Positions 34,965 through 47,294 of a stretch of DNA of 64,000 nucleotides are shown here, one piece after another; positions within the stretch are counted from its first letter, which is position 1; every line of letters starts with the position of its first letter. Below the pieces are notes generated by a model. It saw only the letters and a program-made list of their open reading frames with translations. It did no database searches and was not told the origin of the DNA. Made by a program: the position numbers and the translations under genes. The stretch is from Ursus arctos. Its lineage: Eukaryota > Chordata > Mammalia > Carnivora > Ursidae. The stretch is taken from assembly GCF_023065955.2 (NCBI RefSeq), contig NW_026622997.1:24160001-24224000 (forward strand). The letters run 5' to 3'.

Positions 34965-35484
34965 GCTTCATTGAAGAGGGTGAACTGCAACCCCCCCCCA
35001 ACAGGTGGGGATGACAGGTGTTGAATGGCCTTGAATTCCAACGTGTACGTGGATTTAAGCACAAGTACTGTATCCAGGTTTCCCCCATCCGAAAGTAGAC
35101 CATTCCTGTGAAACGTTTTGTAAGCCGAAAATGGTAAAACAAAGAGGCAATCATTAATTTTTAAGGAAAGGGTTTTTTTGAGCATTCTCAGACCTCCACC
35201 TGTTAGGTGTTTCGGATACCATCTGACACCTCGCTAACAGATGCACGAAATAAATGGAGATAAAACACGGATGCTCACAGACACGGTTCAGAGCTCTCGG
35301 GGCCTGACGTTGAGTGTAGTTCTCGGGGGAAGGAGCTCCATGGGGACAATCTCACTTCTCGGGGTGCACTTCCTCTGTGAGGGATCACTGCAAAACACAC
35401 ACTGAACACAATTTCTACTTTTTGCCTTTTTGCATAAAAGCAAAAATCCTCTTAGGATTTCTTTCAATTCATGAAAACAGGGAA
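34965..35484. other. Unique sequence, no gene seen
   Basis: Overlapping minus-strand frames (106 and 111 aa) have no domain. A C10 run lies at about 34991. Confidence 0.4.
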
Positions 35485-35501
35485 GAATGTAGATCTTAAC
35501 G

Positions 35502-35692
35502 GGGGCACCTGGGTAGCTCAGTCGTTAAGCGTCTGCCTTTGGCTCAGGTCATGATCCCAGGGTGCTGGGATCGAGCCCCACATCGGGCTCCCTGCTCAGC
35601 GGGAAGCCTGCTTCTCCCTCTCCCACTCCCCCTGCTTGTGTTCCCTCTCTCGCTGTATCTCTCTCTGTCAAATAAATAAAATCTTTAAAAAA
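35502..35692 (+). mobile_element. CAN-SINE
   Basis: The target duplication 'gaatgtagatcttaacg' (35485-35501) recurs at 35693-35709 with one mismatch. The head is 'gggcacctgggtagctcagt'. The middle 'ctccctgctcagcgggaagc' and the tail 'caaataaataaaatctttaa' are well preserved, so this is a fairly young copy. Confidence 0.95.
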
Positions 35693-35782
35693 GAATGTAG
35701 GTCTTAACGTAAAAGCGAAATGATGTCATGCACACTTGTGAAAGGTAGAGGCCACCTGTATTCTTTCTGTCCTAGAACAGTG

Positions 35783-35950
35783 GTTTTCAGAGGAGGACGC
35801 CCCAGACCAGCAACATCGGAGTTAGCTGCAAACCTGTCAGAAATGTCAAGTCCTGGGCCTCCCCCTGGACCAACTGAGGCAGCAACTCTGGGGACTGGAC
35901 CCAGCAATTAGTGTTTTCGAAGCCCTCTGAAGTTTGGGACCTACTGCCCT
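35783..35950. mobile_element. hAT MITE (MER20/MER5-like) fragment
   Basis: It starts 'gaacagtggttttcagagg', contains 'tcaagtcctgggcctccccc' and 'ggactggacccagcaattag', and ends 'aagtttgggacctactgccc', in keeping with CAGTGGTTCTCA-type hAT MITEs. Confidence 0.5.
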
Positions 35951-36299
35951 AGGGAATAAGGAAGTCGGGATTTCACATTATGTGGGTGTCCTAGCTTGAA
36001 TTCAGTACAGATTAATGAGTTTTCACAGGCTCACCGGAGTGAGGACAATCGCTGGTGACTGTCTTCCATTTACTCACGTACCTAAGACCCCACTGCTTCA
36101 GATCAGCTTCTCTCTCTTACATGGGATTTCCCACACCTCTCGGTTTCTAATGCCAGGACAGAAAGTTCTAGAGGATAAGATCTAGAACTTTTGATTAACA
36201 TGAAGAGATATATCTGGAATGAAAAAAGGCCTGTTTATGTTGAAACAAGTCCATTAGCCTCAGGGTCTGTAGCGCCTTATTGGGGAGAGAGAAGGCGGG

Positions 36300-36485
36300 T
36301 AGTAGGCAGATCACAGATTTGAAGTTAGAGGTGCCTGGGTTAGAATCCTACCTGCAATAATTTGAGCTGACAAACCCCTTGACCTTCGTGGGCTTTCGTT
36401 CCATCAAAGTGAAAGGGGAATAACAGTCCCTATCCTCTGGGGGTGTTGAGGGGATCACATGGGTAAAAGGCCTCTCCTGGCCACA
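36300..36485 (+). mobile_element. MIR
   Basis: 'gaagttagaggtgcctgggt', 'tagaatcctacctgc', 'accccttgaccttcgtgggc' and 'gggtgttgaggggatcacat' give the full MIR order from tRNA-like head through core to the L2-like end. Confidence 0.8.
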
Positions 36486-36590
36486 CTCACGAGAAGGTAT
36501 CCGGGTGGGGCAAAATCAATCTTTGTTGCACTCTGAGGCCAGGCTACCCCGAGATGTTCTAGCAAGGTTTGGTGACAGAGGGACCCTAGT

Positions 36591-36792
36591 AGGGTTGCCA
36601 GATAAAATAGAAGGCATTCAGTTAAATTTGAATTTCAGATAAAGGAGGAATAATTTTTTAGTTACTATTAATGTGTCCCATGCAATATTTAGAACATTCT
36701 CATGCTAAAAAAAAAAAATCATCATCATCCTGTATCTGAAATTCAAATTTAACTGGCTGTCTTATATTTTTATTTGCTAAACCTGGCAACCT
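36591..36792. mobile_element. MER53-like palindromic DNA transposon
   Basis: Both ends read 'gggttgcca' / 'tggcaacct'. The arms share a 23-nt perfect inverted match around 'gttaaatttgaatttcagat', separated by an AT-rich centre with 'tgtcccatgcaatattt' and an A12 run. The palindromic structure and sequence fit MER53. A decayed relative is at 18128. Confidence 0.75.
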
Positions 36793-36870
36793 CGGATTAT
36801 TTTATGGTAGGTGCGAGTTCCATGGTATGGGTTTTCTCCTCCCTCCCTAATGTTTTATTAAAGGCCATTT

Positions 36871-37025
36871 TTTAAAAAAGACTTATTTGTTTATTTGAGA
36901 GAGAGAGAGAGAGAGCAGTGGGGAGGAGCAGAGGGAAAAGGAGAGAGAGTCTGAAGCAGACTCCTCGATGAGCACGGAGCCTGACACAAGGCTCGATCTC
37001 ATGACCCTGAGATCATGACCTGAGA
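36871..37025 (-). mobile_element. 5'-truncated CAN-SINE (antisense)
   Basis: It has a reversed tail 'acttatttgtttatttgaga', a (GA)n tract, and stops at 'gatcatgacctgag' without the usual head. Its target copies, 'taaaggccattt', lie at 36859 and 37028. The right copy is shared with the adjacent L1. Confidence 0.92.
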
Positions 37026-37039
37026 ATAAAGGCCATTTC

Positions 37040-37293
37040 TTTTTTTTTTTTAATGTTTTTTTTTATTGTATTATGTTAGTCACCATACAATACATCCCTG
37101 GTTTCTGATGTAAAGTTCGATGATTCATTAGTTGCGTATAACACCCAGTGCACCATGCAATATGTGCCCTCCTTACTACCTATCACCAGCCTATCCCATT
37201 CCCCCGCCCCCCTCCCCTCTGAAGCCCTCAGTTTGTTTCTCAGAGTCCGTAGTCTCTCATGCTTCATTCCCCCTTCTGATTACCCCCCCCCTT
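37040..37293 (-). mobile_element. 5'-truncated carnivore L1 (3' UTR only, antisense)
   Basis: It begins with T11 and 'ttttattgtattatgttagt', then 'tgattcattagttgcgtata' and 'acacccagtgcaccatgcaa', the reverse complement of the L1 at 33969. The target duplication 'ataaaggccatttc' is at 37026-37039 and 37294-37307. The 106-aa frames over it are incidental. Confidence 0.93.
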
Positions 37294-37307
37294 ATAAAGG
37301 CCATTTC

Positions 37308-39440
37308 AGAGCTGCACAGGCTGGGCACACCTGGTGAGGGCACCCAGCACAGAAAGACACTGGATGATGTGGGGCCCAACGGGGGAGACCCGTCTGCTTG
37401 TCTTGGGGATTGGGGGGAGGGAAGAAAGGAGGGGCGAGGAATGACATGATGGGGGATGCACCTAACATTCTTGCCTCCACTGGCAGAAGGACCAGGAACC
37501 ACCTCTTGCCCTTCCTGCCACACCAGGTACCTCTGGAGGTGAGGTTCTGGTCATCGCCCCATTTCTGGGCACTCACTGCACAGCTGGGAGTCAGATAAAA
37601 TATTAAAAGCAATAACCATCCTTTTCTCGGATTCTGCGATGCTTATTTTTAATTCTCCAATCTGGTGTTGGTACAGTAACGAGGCTTTCCTAAATCTAGC
37701 AAACGAGCTGGATCTTAAAGCACTTGCTTATTTCCACCCCTTTGAAAATGTTTAGCAGCTGAATTATTTAAACTAGAAAAAGATGAGGGAGTTAGAAAGG
37801 AGGGCTGCTTGCCCCAGGCACAGCCAGGGGAGGGTGCTAAAATGTGGTTATCAAGAGATCAAAGAACTAAGGAGAGACTCCTTTGATCTGATGCTTGTCA
37901 GAGTTGCAATTAGATCTTTGAGACTCTCCACTTGTCCACACCCCACACCCCACTCCACCCCCACCCCCACCCTTTGCTTCGCTTTTCTTCTCTTTCATGG
38001 ACACCTGGAAGTGTTAGACCAAGGCGTGCCCTAGAAAAAGCCCGTGTGGCTATGGGAAATGAGTGTGCCCTAGGACACCAGAGACATCATCTCTCCTGGA
38101 GGAAAACCCCTTCTCTAAATACAGTTGCTTTCATTCATTATTTTTGAGGGGAAAGGGGGTAAATGTGGAATCCCCCTACCCCCCACCCCCCATTAGACCA
38201 GCAGAGGCATGTCCCAGTGTGTGAGCTGATATTAACCATCCTGTGGTTTCAATGCTTTTCCTTTGATACAAACAGGAAAGGTACCAATTGGCTGGGACTA
38301 GCTTTTGGTTGCCTGGATTTTCCAAATGTTTGGGGCACGGGGTCCCCAGGGGAGGTCTGTCAAATCTGAGCAAAGGCCACTGCATACCCAAGCCAAATTC
38401 TACCTCTTTTGATTTCTGTGACCTTTATTTTCCAAATAACATAGGACTCTACAACTGTATTTAGAGCCCTGCCCTGTCTCCCCTTTACCCCGAAAAGCTG
38501 CTTATCAGGGGCTTTAAGATCTTATTTTGGCAGACCTCGAAGCAACCTCGGTCTCATTCTGAGACTTTTTTACACAACTTGTACTCGTCGAGAGAGTACA
38601 AGAATAATGGGGTACATTTCTACAGATGAGTCAAACACTTTGTCCCTATCAGCCCATGCAAGATACAGAATGTCTGTGGGTTTAACGTTTGTTTCCTTAA
38701 TGGACAAGATTTGATATGTGTGTTTCCTAATCCTGAGCTATTGAAATATTGATTCTCATCCTGACCTGGCCTCCTGGGATCGGAGCCAGTGTGTATCTGC
38801 ACTCCACATTTAGACTGTCTTCCTGCTGGCCTAGCCTGTGAACACCAGGATGAGATTAGATTTGTTTGGGGTGGAGGATCTAACTCCCAGTGACATGGCT
38901 GTCTGGCCTCATTTCTATTTGACAGAATGAGGCAGCCATTCCCAACATTTTTGGCCAGTGTTATCATGTGTTTAGCCTAATACCCTCTTTGCTCCTTTTT
39001 CCCCTGTTTGATTTAAATGTATGTAGGCTGTCTGGTGAAAATAAAAGAAATCCTAGTTAAAGATTCTTTAGAACTACTGAGTAGGATTGTCTGAAAAATG
39101 TAAAATATCTTACCAGGAATTCCAGAAAGGTGAATAATTCACACCAGGTCAAAAATGTTTCCTGACATGGAAGATATTAGAAGCCCTTCCATTACTTGTG
39201 TGCTCTTTGAACATAGATCGAAGGTGGTTTGGAATCATTCCGTCACAACCTGGTGCTGGGCACAGTGTCTGATCGGCGGTAATTCCGTCCCATTTGAAGA
39301 TGGAGGGGTGGGGAATGTGTGTGCCCAGTGACTTTATCATCATCGGCTCAACCCCTTTGCACCGTGGCAAAGCAGAACAAAGGTGAACCCTGAGGTTCAG
39401 AACTTCCCATAACATGTTTAATGTCTTCTAAACCCTGCTT
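37308..39440. other. Unique sequence, no gene seen
   Basis: The longest frame is 115 aa (38620-38967, minus). A C-rich tract with CCACCCC units lies at about 37935-37975. No repeat family was recognised. Confidence 0.4.
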
Positions 39441-39640
39441 GAGGGCACATGGGTGGCTCAGTCGGTTAAGTGTCTGCCTTCAGCTCAGGTCATGATCTCA
39501 GGGTCCAGAGATCAAGCTGCATCGGGCTCCCCACTCAGCGGAGAGCCTGCTTTTCCCTCTGCCCCCCACCCCCGCTCATGCTCTCACGTTCTCGCTCTCT
39601 CAAATAAATAAATAAAATATTTTTTAAAGTAAATAAATAA
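39441..39640 (+). mobile_element. CAN-SINE
   Basis: The head 'gagggcacatgggtggctca' is mutated at the second position of the conserved core. The middle is 'gcatcgggctccccactcag' and the tail is (AAAT)n. Approximate target copies are 'aaaccctgctt' and 'aaaccttcctt'. Confidence 0.93.
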
Positions 39641-39644
39641 ACCT

Positions 39645-40400
39645 TCCTTGACTTCCTTCCTCATCTCTGACCCTTCCACCATTTCCTTGGTTTGGACCCA
39701 CAGAGTCATTCACCTGAACCAGGGATGATGGCTCCTCTCTCAGTCTCTTGGCTTCCAATATTTATCCTCCATACTGTTGCCAGACTGAGATTTTAAAATA
39801 CCTGCTTGTTGGGATGCCTGGGTGGCTCAGTCGGTTAAGCATCTGAGTCTTGATTTTAGCTCAGGTCTTGATCTCAAGGTCATGGGACTGAGCCCCGCGG
39901 CGGGCTCCGTGCTGGGCGTGGAGCCTAAGATTCTCTCTCTCCCTCCCCTCTCCCCCACCACCGCTCACACTTGCTCTAAATAGATAAGAATACCTACTTG
40001 TTTACAATCCTCTAGAAGCTCCCTATCAACTAGTCTCATGCCCCTTTCCTAACGGACATGGTCACCGTGATCTGACCCACCTCCCCCTGCAGACTTGGCT
40101 TCCATGTTTGCCTTTGCCCCTGTAGTTTTTTTTCTTAGCGGTCCCTTCCTTTTTCTTTCCCCAGCTTTCCCTCTCAGAGACTCCCCTCAAGAACACCTCC
40201 AGGATCCTTCCACTTGTGCCATCTCTTCATCCATCCGCTACCCTTCCTCATACTTCCCTAGCAGTACCCATGTCTGTCGCCATCACCATGTTTACCAGGT
40301 TTTTTGGTCCATCCATCTCCTTAACTACATCGTAAACTCCTTGAGACTAGGAGCACCCCTTCCTCAACTTTGTATCTACAGTGACTTACTCAGTGGTGGA
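39645..40400 (+). mobile_element. L2 LINE 3' region, interrupted by a SINE
   Basis: 'gccagactgagattttaaaa' continues after the SINE at 39811-39987 as 'tcctctagaagctccctatc', 'ccgtgatctgacccacctcc' and 'aaactccttgagactaggag'. This is the expected L2 order, so the SINE inserted into L2. A 131-aa frame in it has no coding meaning. Confidence 0.7.
39811..39987 (+). mobile_element. CAN-SINE inserted in L2
   Basis: The head is 'gggatgcctgggtggctcag'. It is flanked by 'aaatacctgcttgtt' (39796) and 'gaatacctacttgtt' (39988). The short tail is 'ctctaaatagata'. Confidence 0.93.
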
Positions 40401-40489
40401 CCAGAGACAGGGCTCATGAGAGTTTTTGAACTAAGTTTAGGAGACGGTGCTGAGAATATAAACAGGAACAGTAAAGGCACGAAGAAATG

Positions 40490-40625
40490 AGCACCAATAC
40501 TGTTTTGATTTTGGTAACAACCCTCCGTGGAAGGATTATTATTTCCATTTGGCTGGAGAGGAAAGCAAGGGTCATAGAGATTAAGTTGGGGATTCATCTC
40601 TTGAAATTAAACTCTAGAGCTAGTT
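40490..40625 (-). mobile_element. MIR fragment
   Basis: 'aacaaccctccgtggaagga', 'ttattatttccatttggctg' and 'gtcatagagattaagttggg' match reversed MIR. Confidence 0.7.
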
Positions 40626-40769
40626 TGAGCAGGAACACCTAGAATAGTTCCAAGAAAGGATGCGTAAGGATCAATAACCATTTGTGGAATTGAACCAGTT
40701 GCTAGAATACCTGGAGGCATTACTCTTGAGTAAGTTCATCATCAAATCACATGTGGGAAGAGGTTCTTT

Positions 40770-40961
40770 TTTTTTTTTCAAGATTTATTTATTTGAGAGA
40801 AAGAAAAGCAGCATGCAGGGAGGGGCAGAGGGAGAGGGAGTGAAGCAGATTCGCCTAAGTGCAGAGCCCAACACAGGGCTCAATCTCATGACCCCGAGAT
40901 CACAACCTAAGCCTAAATCAAGAGTCAGACGCTTAACTAACTGAGCCTCTCAGGTGCCCGG
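40770..40961 (-). mobile_element. CAN-SINE (antisense)
   Basis: It begins with a T-run and 'caagatttatttatttgaga' and ends 'actgagcctctcaggtgccc'. Target copies 'gaagaggttcttt' and 'aaaagaggttcttt' flank it. Confidence 0.93.
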
Positions 40962-41084
40962 AAAAGAGGTTCTTTAAAGGCCATCTTTGTTGCTTCTTTC
41001 TGTAGGGTTTTACCTTCACAGAACCAAATTTGATATAGTAAAATGAGTCTCTTGGATTTGAAATAGTCATTCACTAGTTCGTTT

Positions 41085-41180
41085 AGCAAGTATTTATCAA
41101 GTACTTAATATATGCCAGGCACTGTGCTAACCCAAAGGAGTGTGATTTAGGGCAAGAAAAACTGCCCCGTGGAAGCTTTA
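41085..41180 (-). mobile_element. L2/MIR 3' tail fragment (antisense)
   Basis: 'gtatttatcaagtacttaat' followed by 'atgccaggcactgtgctaac' is the reversed 3' tail shared by L2 and MIR. Confidence 0.65.
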
Positions 41181-41184
41181 CTAG

Positions 41185-41911
41185 CAAATAGTCTGCCTGG
41201 AAAAATCTCTCTAATAACATGGAATGAATTAACTATTGACTCACCAGTGGATGAGATATTTTATCAGCCAGACTCATATAAATCATGCAACTGGTAGACC
41301 CAAATCCTTGAAACCAGAAGCATTTATGAATCACCAAAGAGTTATGGACGTTTTAGGTTTGTTAGTTGCAACAGAAAAGACTATAAGCAGAAAAGGAATT
41401 TATTGAAAAGATGAGTTGGCTCCCAGAACCACTAGGACAGCTGGAGGACCAAATTTGGAAATTGGACAGAAACAGAAGAAGCTAATAGCTCAGACCCTTG
41501 GCTACCGTCTGTCAGCAGACTGTGCCAGTGGAGACACTGCTCCAGACCCCCTCCCTCTATCCCAAAGTCACTATGGTCCATGTGGCTGCTGGTGCTGAAC
41601 TCTGATGATGCTGGTGCCGTGACTGCCATCAGAAAGAATCATCCTCTTGTTTCCATACCTTACTGTCAGCGGCTCCTGTTCCTTATGGGTACACGGAATG
41701 AGTGGGCCCTGTGCACACCTGAGTCTGTGCCCTGGCCAGAAAGGATGCTGAGAATGGGGGTAGCCCACCTCTGCAGCTACTGTAGACAGTCAAGGGCTCT
41801 GCCTCCCCAAAAGACACACAGGGCAGTTCTCCAAACATAGGAAGGGCATCTGGACAGCCAAAAGCATGACCAATGTCCACTATAGTCACTAAGATTAATT
41901 TTAAATCTTGA
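41185..41911. other. Unique sequence, no gene seen
   Basis: Overlapping frames of 60-86 aa on both strands. No repeat was recognised. Confidence 0.4.
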
Positions 41912-41925
41912 GATGGAGGTATCTC

Positions 41926-42143
41926 GAGGTGCCTGGGTGGCTCAGTCAGTTAAGTATCCGACTCTTGATTTTGGCTCAGGTCATGATCTCTGGGTCATGA
42001 GATCAAGCCATGCATCGGGCTCCACACTGAGCATGGAACCTACTTGAGATTCTCTCTCTCCCTCGCCCTCTATCCCTCCCCCCACGCACACCCACTCTCT
42101 CTCTCTCTCTCAAAACAAAACAACAACAACAAAAACCCAAAAA
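41926..42143 (+). mobile_element. CAN-SINE
   Basis: The head is 'gaggtgcctgggtggctcag'. It contains 'atcaagccatgcatcgggct', a long (CT)n and an (AAC)n-enriched tail. Target copies are 'gatggaggtatctc' and 'gattgaggtatctc'. Confidence 0.93.
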
Positions 42144-42394
42144 GATTGAGGTATCTCACCAATGGCCACATAGTACAATATGAAAATGAATAATATTTAT
42201 CTTTTCCTAACACCACTATTTGAATTCCTGAACTGCCTTGGGTAATTAACTTTGGTGTATTATAAAAATAGTGGTCAAAGTTTTACCATGTGCCCTTTTT
42301 CTGGAAATAAAAAAACAGAATGGTATTCTATTGTGACATATGTTTTTTTCCCTCCCTCCCTTCCCTCCTTCCTTCCTTTCTCCTTTCTGAAAAC

Positions 42395-43050
42395 AGAGTC
42401 AAGTGCCTACTGTATGCCAGGAACTGTGCTTGGTCCTAGAAAATCAATGATAGATAAGATACGTTCTTTACCATCAAGTTGTCCCCACTATCCTCAAGGA
42501 GAGACACATGGTCCAAATAATGGCCTGCAGTGTCAGAGGGGTCAGGATCGACATGCAAACAGGGCTCAGTTGGGACATGCAAGGTGGAGTGTTCATCTTC
42601 ACCCTGTGGGACTGAGAGGTTAGAAAATCTCCACAAAGATGGTGGAATTGAGTCTTCAAAGATGTAAGGGGTCACCAGGCTAAAGGGTAGAGGGACATTC
42701 CCAGATTGGAGGGAACAGGGCCATGGAAAAGATGGCCAGAGGAGCTCTGAGAGCTTGGAGTGGCCAGCACGTGGCATCTCGGGTGGACAGTAAAGGGGGA
42801 GGCTGAGGGACCAGATGGAAGAAAGTTTAGATGAAATGAAGAGGAAGGCAGGTCACGGGGGCCCTTGGCGCATGCAAAGGGGTTTGGAGCTTATCTTAAT
42901 GGATTACAGACTCATGGAAAGAATAATACAATCAGACTTAGGTTTGTGAAAAATCGCTTTGGTGGCAGTAAGAAAAGATCTGAAATGGGATCAAGACACG
43001 CAGGGGACCAGTTAGAAATTACCACAGTCGAGGTGGAAGATGGTTAGATC
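42395..43050 (-). mobile_element. L2 LINE fragment (antisense)
   Basis: 'actgtatgccaggaactgtg', 'gggacattcccagattggag', 'ggtttggagcttatcttaat' and 'atcgctttggtggcagtaag' run in reversed L2 order over about 650 bp, one of the longest L2 pieces in the window. Confidence 0.7.
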
Positions 43051-43059
43051 CTGCTAGGT

Positions 43060-46000
43060 ACCACAGCAGCGGTGGGAAGGGAAAAGAGGAGATAGAACCA
43101 CTTTTGAGGAGCCGGGATGTGTGGGACTTTGTGTGGCTGAAGGGGAAGGCTGGTGGGTGCTCTTCTCCAAAAAGAGAACTCAGGAGGAGGAACGGATTTT
43201 ACTTGGGGGGAGAAGGAGCTGGTTGGGTGGCACTTACGATACACATTAGCCTTTAACCATGCTGAGTATCTAGGTGGTTGCCTGTAAAGGACCGGAGCTC
43301 CAGGATTAGGGTAAAAATAAGAGGTTCGTGTCTGTAGTTACCTTACCCACAAACCTCTAGGCCATCCTTGTGACTAGAGGAAACCTAATAACATCTGTAC
43401 CAATGTGTGAAACTGGAAGATTCAGTCGTCCCTAAATTCCAGAATAGGAGCGAAGGTTTGCACCCTCCTGAAGCAAACCATACTGCATTTAGGGAGCGTC
43501 ACAAGTTTTGACCATGGAAACGACCCTGGGGTGGCAGTCCGCTCTGTGTCTTCTATGCACATTCTGCACATTAATTGCTTTGTGATGGGGAAATGTGTAT
43601 CTGCACTTGATCAGGTCTTCTCTGCAAAATGAGAACTCCGTGATCTCTGTGGTCCCTTTCGGTTCTAAATTAGCCTGAATGACTGGAGTCCCACGTTGGG
43701 TATCTATGAAGCCACATCCTTTTGTCTTTTCTAATTAAATCTAGCTTGGGTCTCCAGAGCTTGGCAGGATATCCAGCCCCTCTGTCTACATGGTCCAGAC
43801 ACCTCAGCTCTGGAAATAAAGCCCTTTTGGAGAGAGAACTGCCATGGATGGCTCCGTCCCGGCTTCACTATAGACCCACAGGGTCACACCTCAATGCCCT
43901 CATCCTCTCCTGTGACAAAGCCATTGCTGGCCCAGATCTTTGTACTGAGGGGTCTTTAAGGCAGGATGATGACCACACTATCAAGGTCCGCAGCTCTTGA
44001 TTTGCATTTCCTTGCTCATCTGCACCCCTGCACCTCAGCACAACCACCTTGTCCCCCCTACAGCAAAACCACCCCTTCATCACTCCCTGGTGTGAAGTTG
44101 GGGTTACATTTCTAGACCTTTCGTTTGCCTTCATGCTGAGTCCCTCTTGGTGGCCCTTGGTGTTTTCCTGCCAGCAGATCTCGGTCAGTCTACTTCGATC
44201 CACCAGAGACTCATGTACAGACTTTCCCATTTACATTAAACTTATCCTCAGAGCAAGGGGACCCCCAAGAGGACTTGCCATCTCTAGGATAGAGAAGTGG
44301 CTGGCAAATTTTAAATAACTACCTACTTTCATTGAGAAATTAACATGAACAATTCTGACTAACCAGGCACCCATTTACCATTATATGTCTCTCTAAATGA
44401 TGAACAAGAGAAGGAGACAGGGAGTCAAAGAAGGAGGGACCAGGAAAGAGCTCTGAGAAGTGAAACTTTTGTCAGTCAGCATCCCATTAAAGAGATACAG
44501 TCCCTGGTTGGAACACATCTGCCAGGATCCAGCTTTTCAACTGAGGCTGCGGGAAATTCTTGTGGTGTGTGGGTAGGGAGGGTTGTCCATCATCACGACA
44601 GAAAGGATGCGTAGTACACCACCACCCACCCAACCATCAGCCGTCCACATATGGCGGCCACATGCCCTGAACCACCCTTCCTGCTTCTCCCAATTTGGAT
44701 ATGACAGCGAGGGGGGCGGAGGTCGGGCTGGGGGTGAGAAGCACCACCCCCAGCATTACAGAAAAGTGGGTGGGGCTGCATCAGCAAGTGGGAGGGCCTC
44801 TGGGACTGCCGAGTGATTTTCAAGAGAAAGGTCAGCTTTGCAGGGCAGCACAGGGACGTGCAAGTTGAATTGGTGCATCAGGAGGCAAAAACAAACTGGA
44901 AAAACAGCACCATTTCTTGCACAATCAACCACTGAATATGTGTCATCAAACACGAGACCATCCTTACCTGGCAGTAACGCAGCTGAAATAGATCATTAAA
45001 GTAGTTTCTCGTCGTTACTGAACCCAGCATGGCCTTTGCCTGATAACCATCCCGTAACAAGAATACTGGCATAATAGCCCAAAGTGCAGGAAAAGTTTAT
45101 TTTCTTCATAATCAGATGAAAATGTTGTGGGTACAGAGCCAGAGAACGGGCTTATATTGGATGTGTTTTGGTGCCTTTAAGTTAAACAGCTGTATTGTTT
45201 TTTAAACAATAACCGCGCCATCCTAGTAAACTTTTTGAGATAAAATGAGGGCTTTGGGTTCTATTGGGAAATCTACATTCGTCTTAAAGCTGGTGCACAA
45301 TATCCTCAACTTTGTTATTCTCTAAAAATGAGTTCTTCGAGAATCAGGATCCTGGTTTTGCTTCATACTCATCCCGTGGGTCGGGCAAATCTCAAAGACC
45401 GAACCCAGCAGACTGACTTCAGCTGCAACAGGCCGATGTCCAGAACGTGAAACATGCAATGTGAAGAGTTCCGGGACCCTGCATCCCATCGAATGAAAAC
45501 CCAGGAAAGTGACTTGCTGATCTCTGGTTTCATAATTAGAAGTCTGCAGGAACAGACCAAGTCAAGAGAAAAGGTACACTTTTATAACTAGTGGTTGCTA
45601 TAATTAAAGTTATTAGTTAAGGAAGGGCTGTTACTCCGGGCAAAACAATCAGAAGGAAGTTTGAGCAATTAAGTCAAATTCACTGTGGTTGCAAGGATTT
45701 TTTCCCCTTGCTTTCTTTCTTTCTGGAAAACAAAACAACCTCAGGCAAGTGTTCTGTACCTTCTTAAAGAGCGTCTTGACTCTGTAGTGGCTGGAGAGCA
45801 AACAGCAAACAGCGAACTGTGCTGTTGACTCCATCGGCAGGTTAATTAAGCAAGCTGTTGGGGATGATAAAAAAATAAAAAAAAAAACGGCCGGCACATT
45901 TTCAGTTTGTATTGACAAAATCCATGACCTAGGCAGAAGTGATGTTTGTTCAATACTAGGAAGACATGCCAGAGGCATTTAGAGGAAAAGGCTGGCAAAG

Positions 46001-46900
46001 AACACTTAAAGCTCAGTACAGGATGTCCCTTATTTACACTGTGAGCAGAGCCGATCGTTTGAAATCCCACCTACTTTTTCCTTTCATATAAATTATGTAA
46101 GCAGAAGTGTTCAGGGCCTCAGATGTGCCCGGGAAAGCCCAGTTCGTTCCTAATGGAGCAATTACAAGGGAGTGCTGGGTTCTACTCCTGGAACTTTTGT
46201 GCCCTGTGGTTTGGGACAATGGGTTTGACTCTCTGGATTTCCCTTTCTAGATTGTACCATCAGTACAGGCCTGTCTCCAGAGCTCAACAAACCTACTTTT
46301 CCCAGGTCACATCTTCCACTGGGGGCACTCTGTTCAAAACCCTAATAGGAGGGCAGTGGCCCTGAGTGGGACCATCTTTCTTTGAAACAGAGTTCCCCCT
46401 GTTCTGTCTGTTGCTGGTTGACTAGCCAAAGCCTCATGAGGAGCTTGCGAGGGGCGGCATTGGGGGTTGTCCTACATTTGCAAATCCTGAAGTCACACCT
46501 TGACCAGGGAAAGCTCCCAGTTCCGTCGTTAGGCTTCTGTTTCACTGACCTGCTTCTCTTCCATGGCCCTCACTCGTTCCCAGTCTCCCAGAACGTGGCC
46601 CCTTGGAAACACCGCGAACCATCTCCTCATGCTGCTTCTCCGTGTTACCAACAAGCACACAAATGCTCGTGGAATTGCTTTGGGGACATGGAAGCGGGGT
46701 AAAGAGGGTTCCTGCTGGACCTGGCATTGGCCTTCACTCCCCGAGCCCTTTCGACCTTAGTCAAGACACCACGGTGAGTTCCCACCAGAGACTGGCCCAG
46801 AGGCGAGCCACTAGAGAAAGAGAATGCGTGACAGAAGGGACTTCTGTGTGTCTCTAGGACGTAAGAGAGATCTAACTGACAAAACTTGCACTGCAAATAA
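43060..46900. other. Unique sequence, no gene seen
   Basis: Nearly 4 kb with no recognised mobile element. Frames up to 124 aa overlap on both strands without domain. Some stretches (44.9-45.6 kb, AT-rich) could be conserved non-coding DNA, but there is no internal evidence. Confidence 0.4.
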
Positions 46901-46914
46901 GAAAGCCAGATGCA

Positions 46915-47110
46915 GGGGCGCCTGGGTGGCTCAGTCGTTAAGCATCTGCCTTCGGCTCAGGGCGTGATCCCGGCGTTCTGGGATCGAGCCCCACATCAGG
47001 CTCCTCTGCTGGGAGCCTGCTTCTTCCTCTCCCACTCCCCCTGCCTGTGTTCCCTCTCTTGCTGGCTGTCTCTCTGAAAAATAAATAAATAAATCTTAAA
47101 AAAAAAGAAA
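46915..47110 (+). mobile_element. Ursid-type CAN-SINE
   Basis: A perfect 14-bp target duplication 'gaaagccagatgca' (46901-46914, 47111-47124) frames it. The body has 'gggcgtgatcccggcgttct' and 'gcctgcttcttcctctccca' of the young bear-type subfamily. It is well preserved, so recent. Confidence 0.95.
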
Positions 47111-47294
47111 GAAAGCCAGATGCACTCAAGATATTATTTGAACAGTTGCTCACCACCTCAAAGAGGAGTTACCAACATCATTTCTTGAGGCCTTTTTTTG
47201 TCTGTTAATATTTGAACATCTTTCGTGACCTGAGCTCTAAATTTTATTTATTTTGGACCCTTTTAAAGTCTGGTGGTAACAAGATAAAAATATT

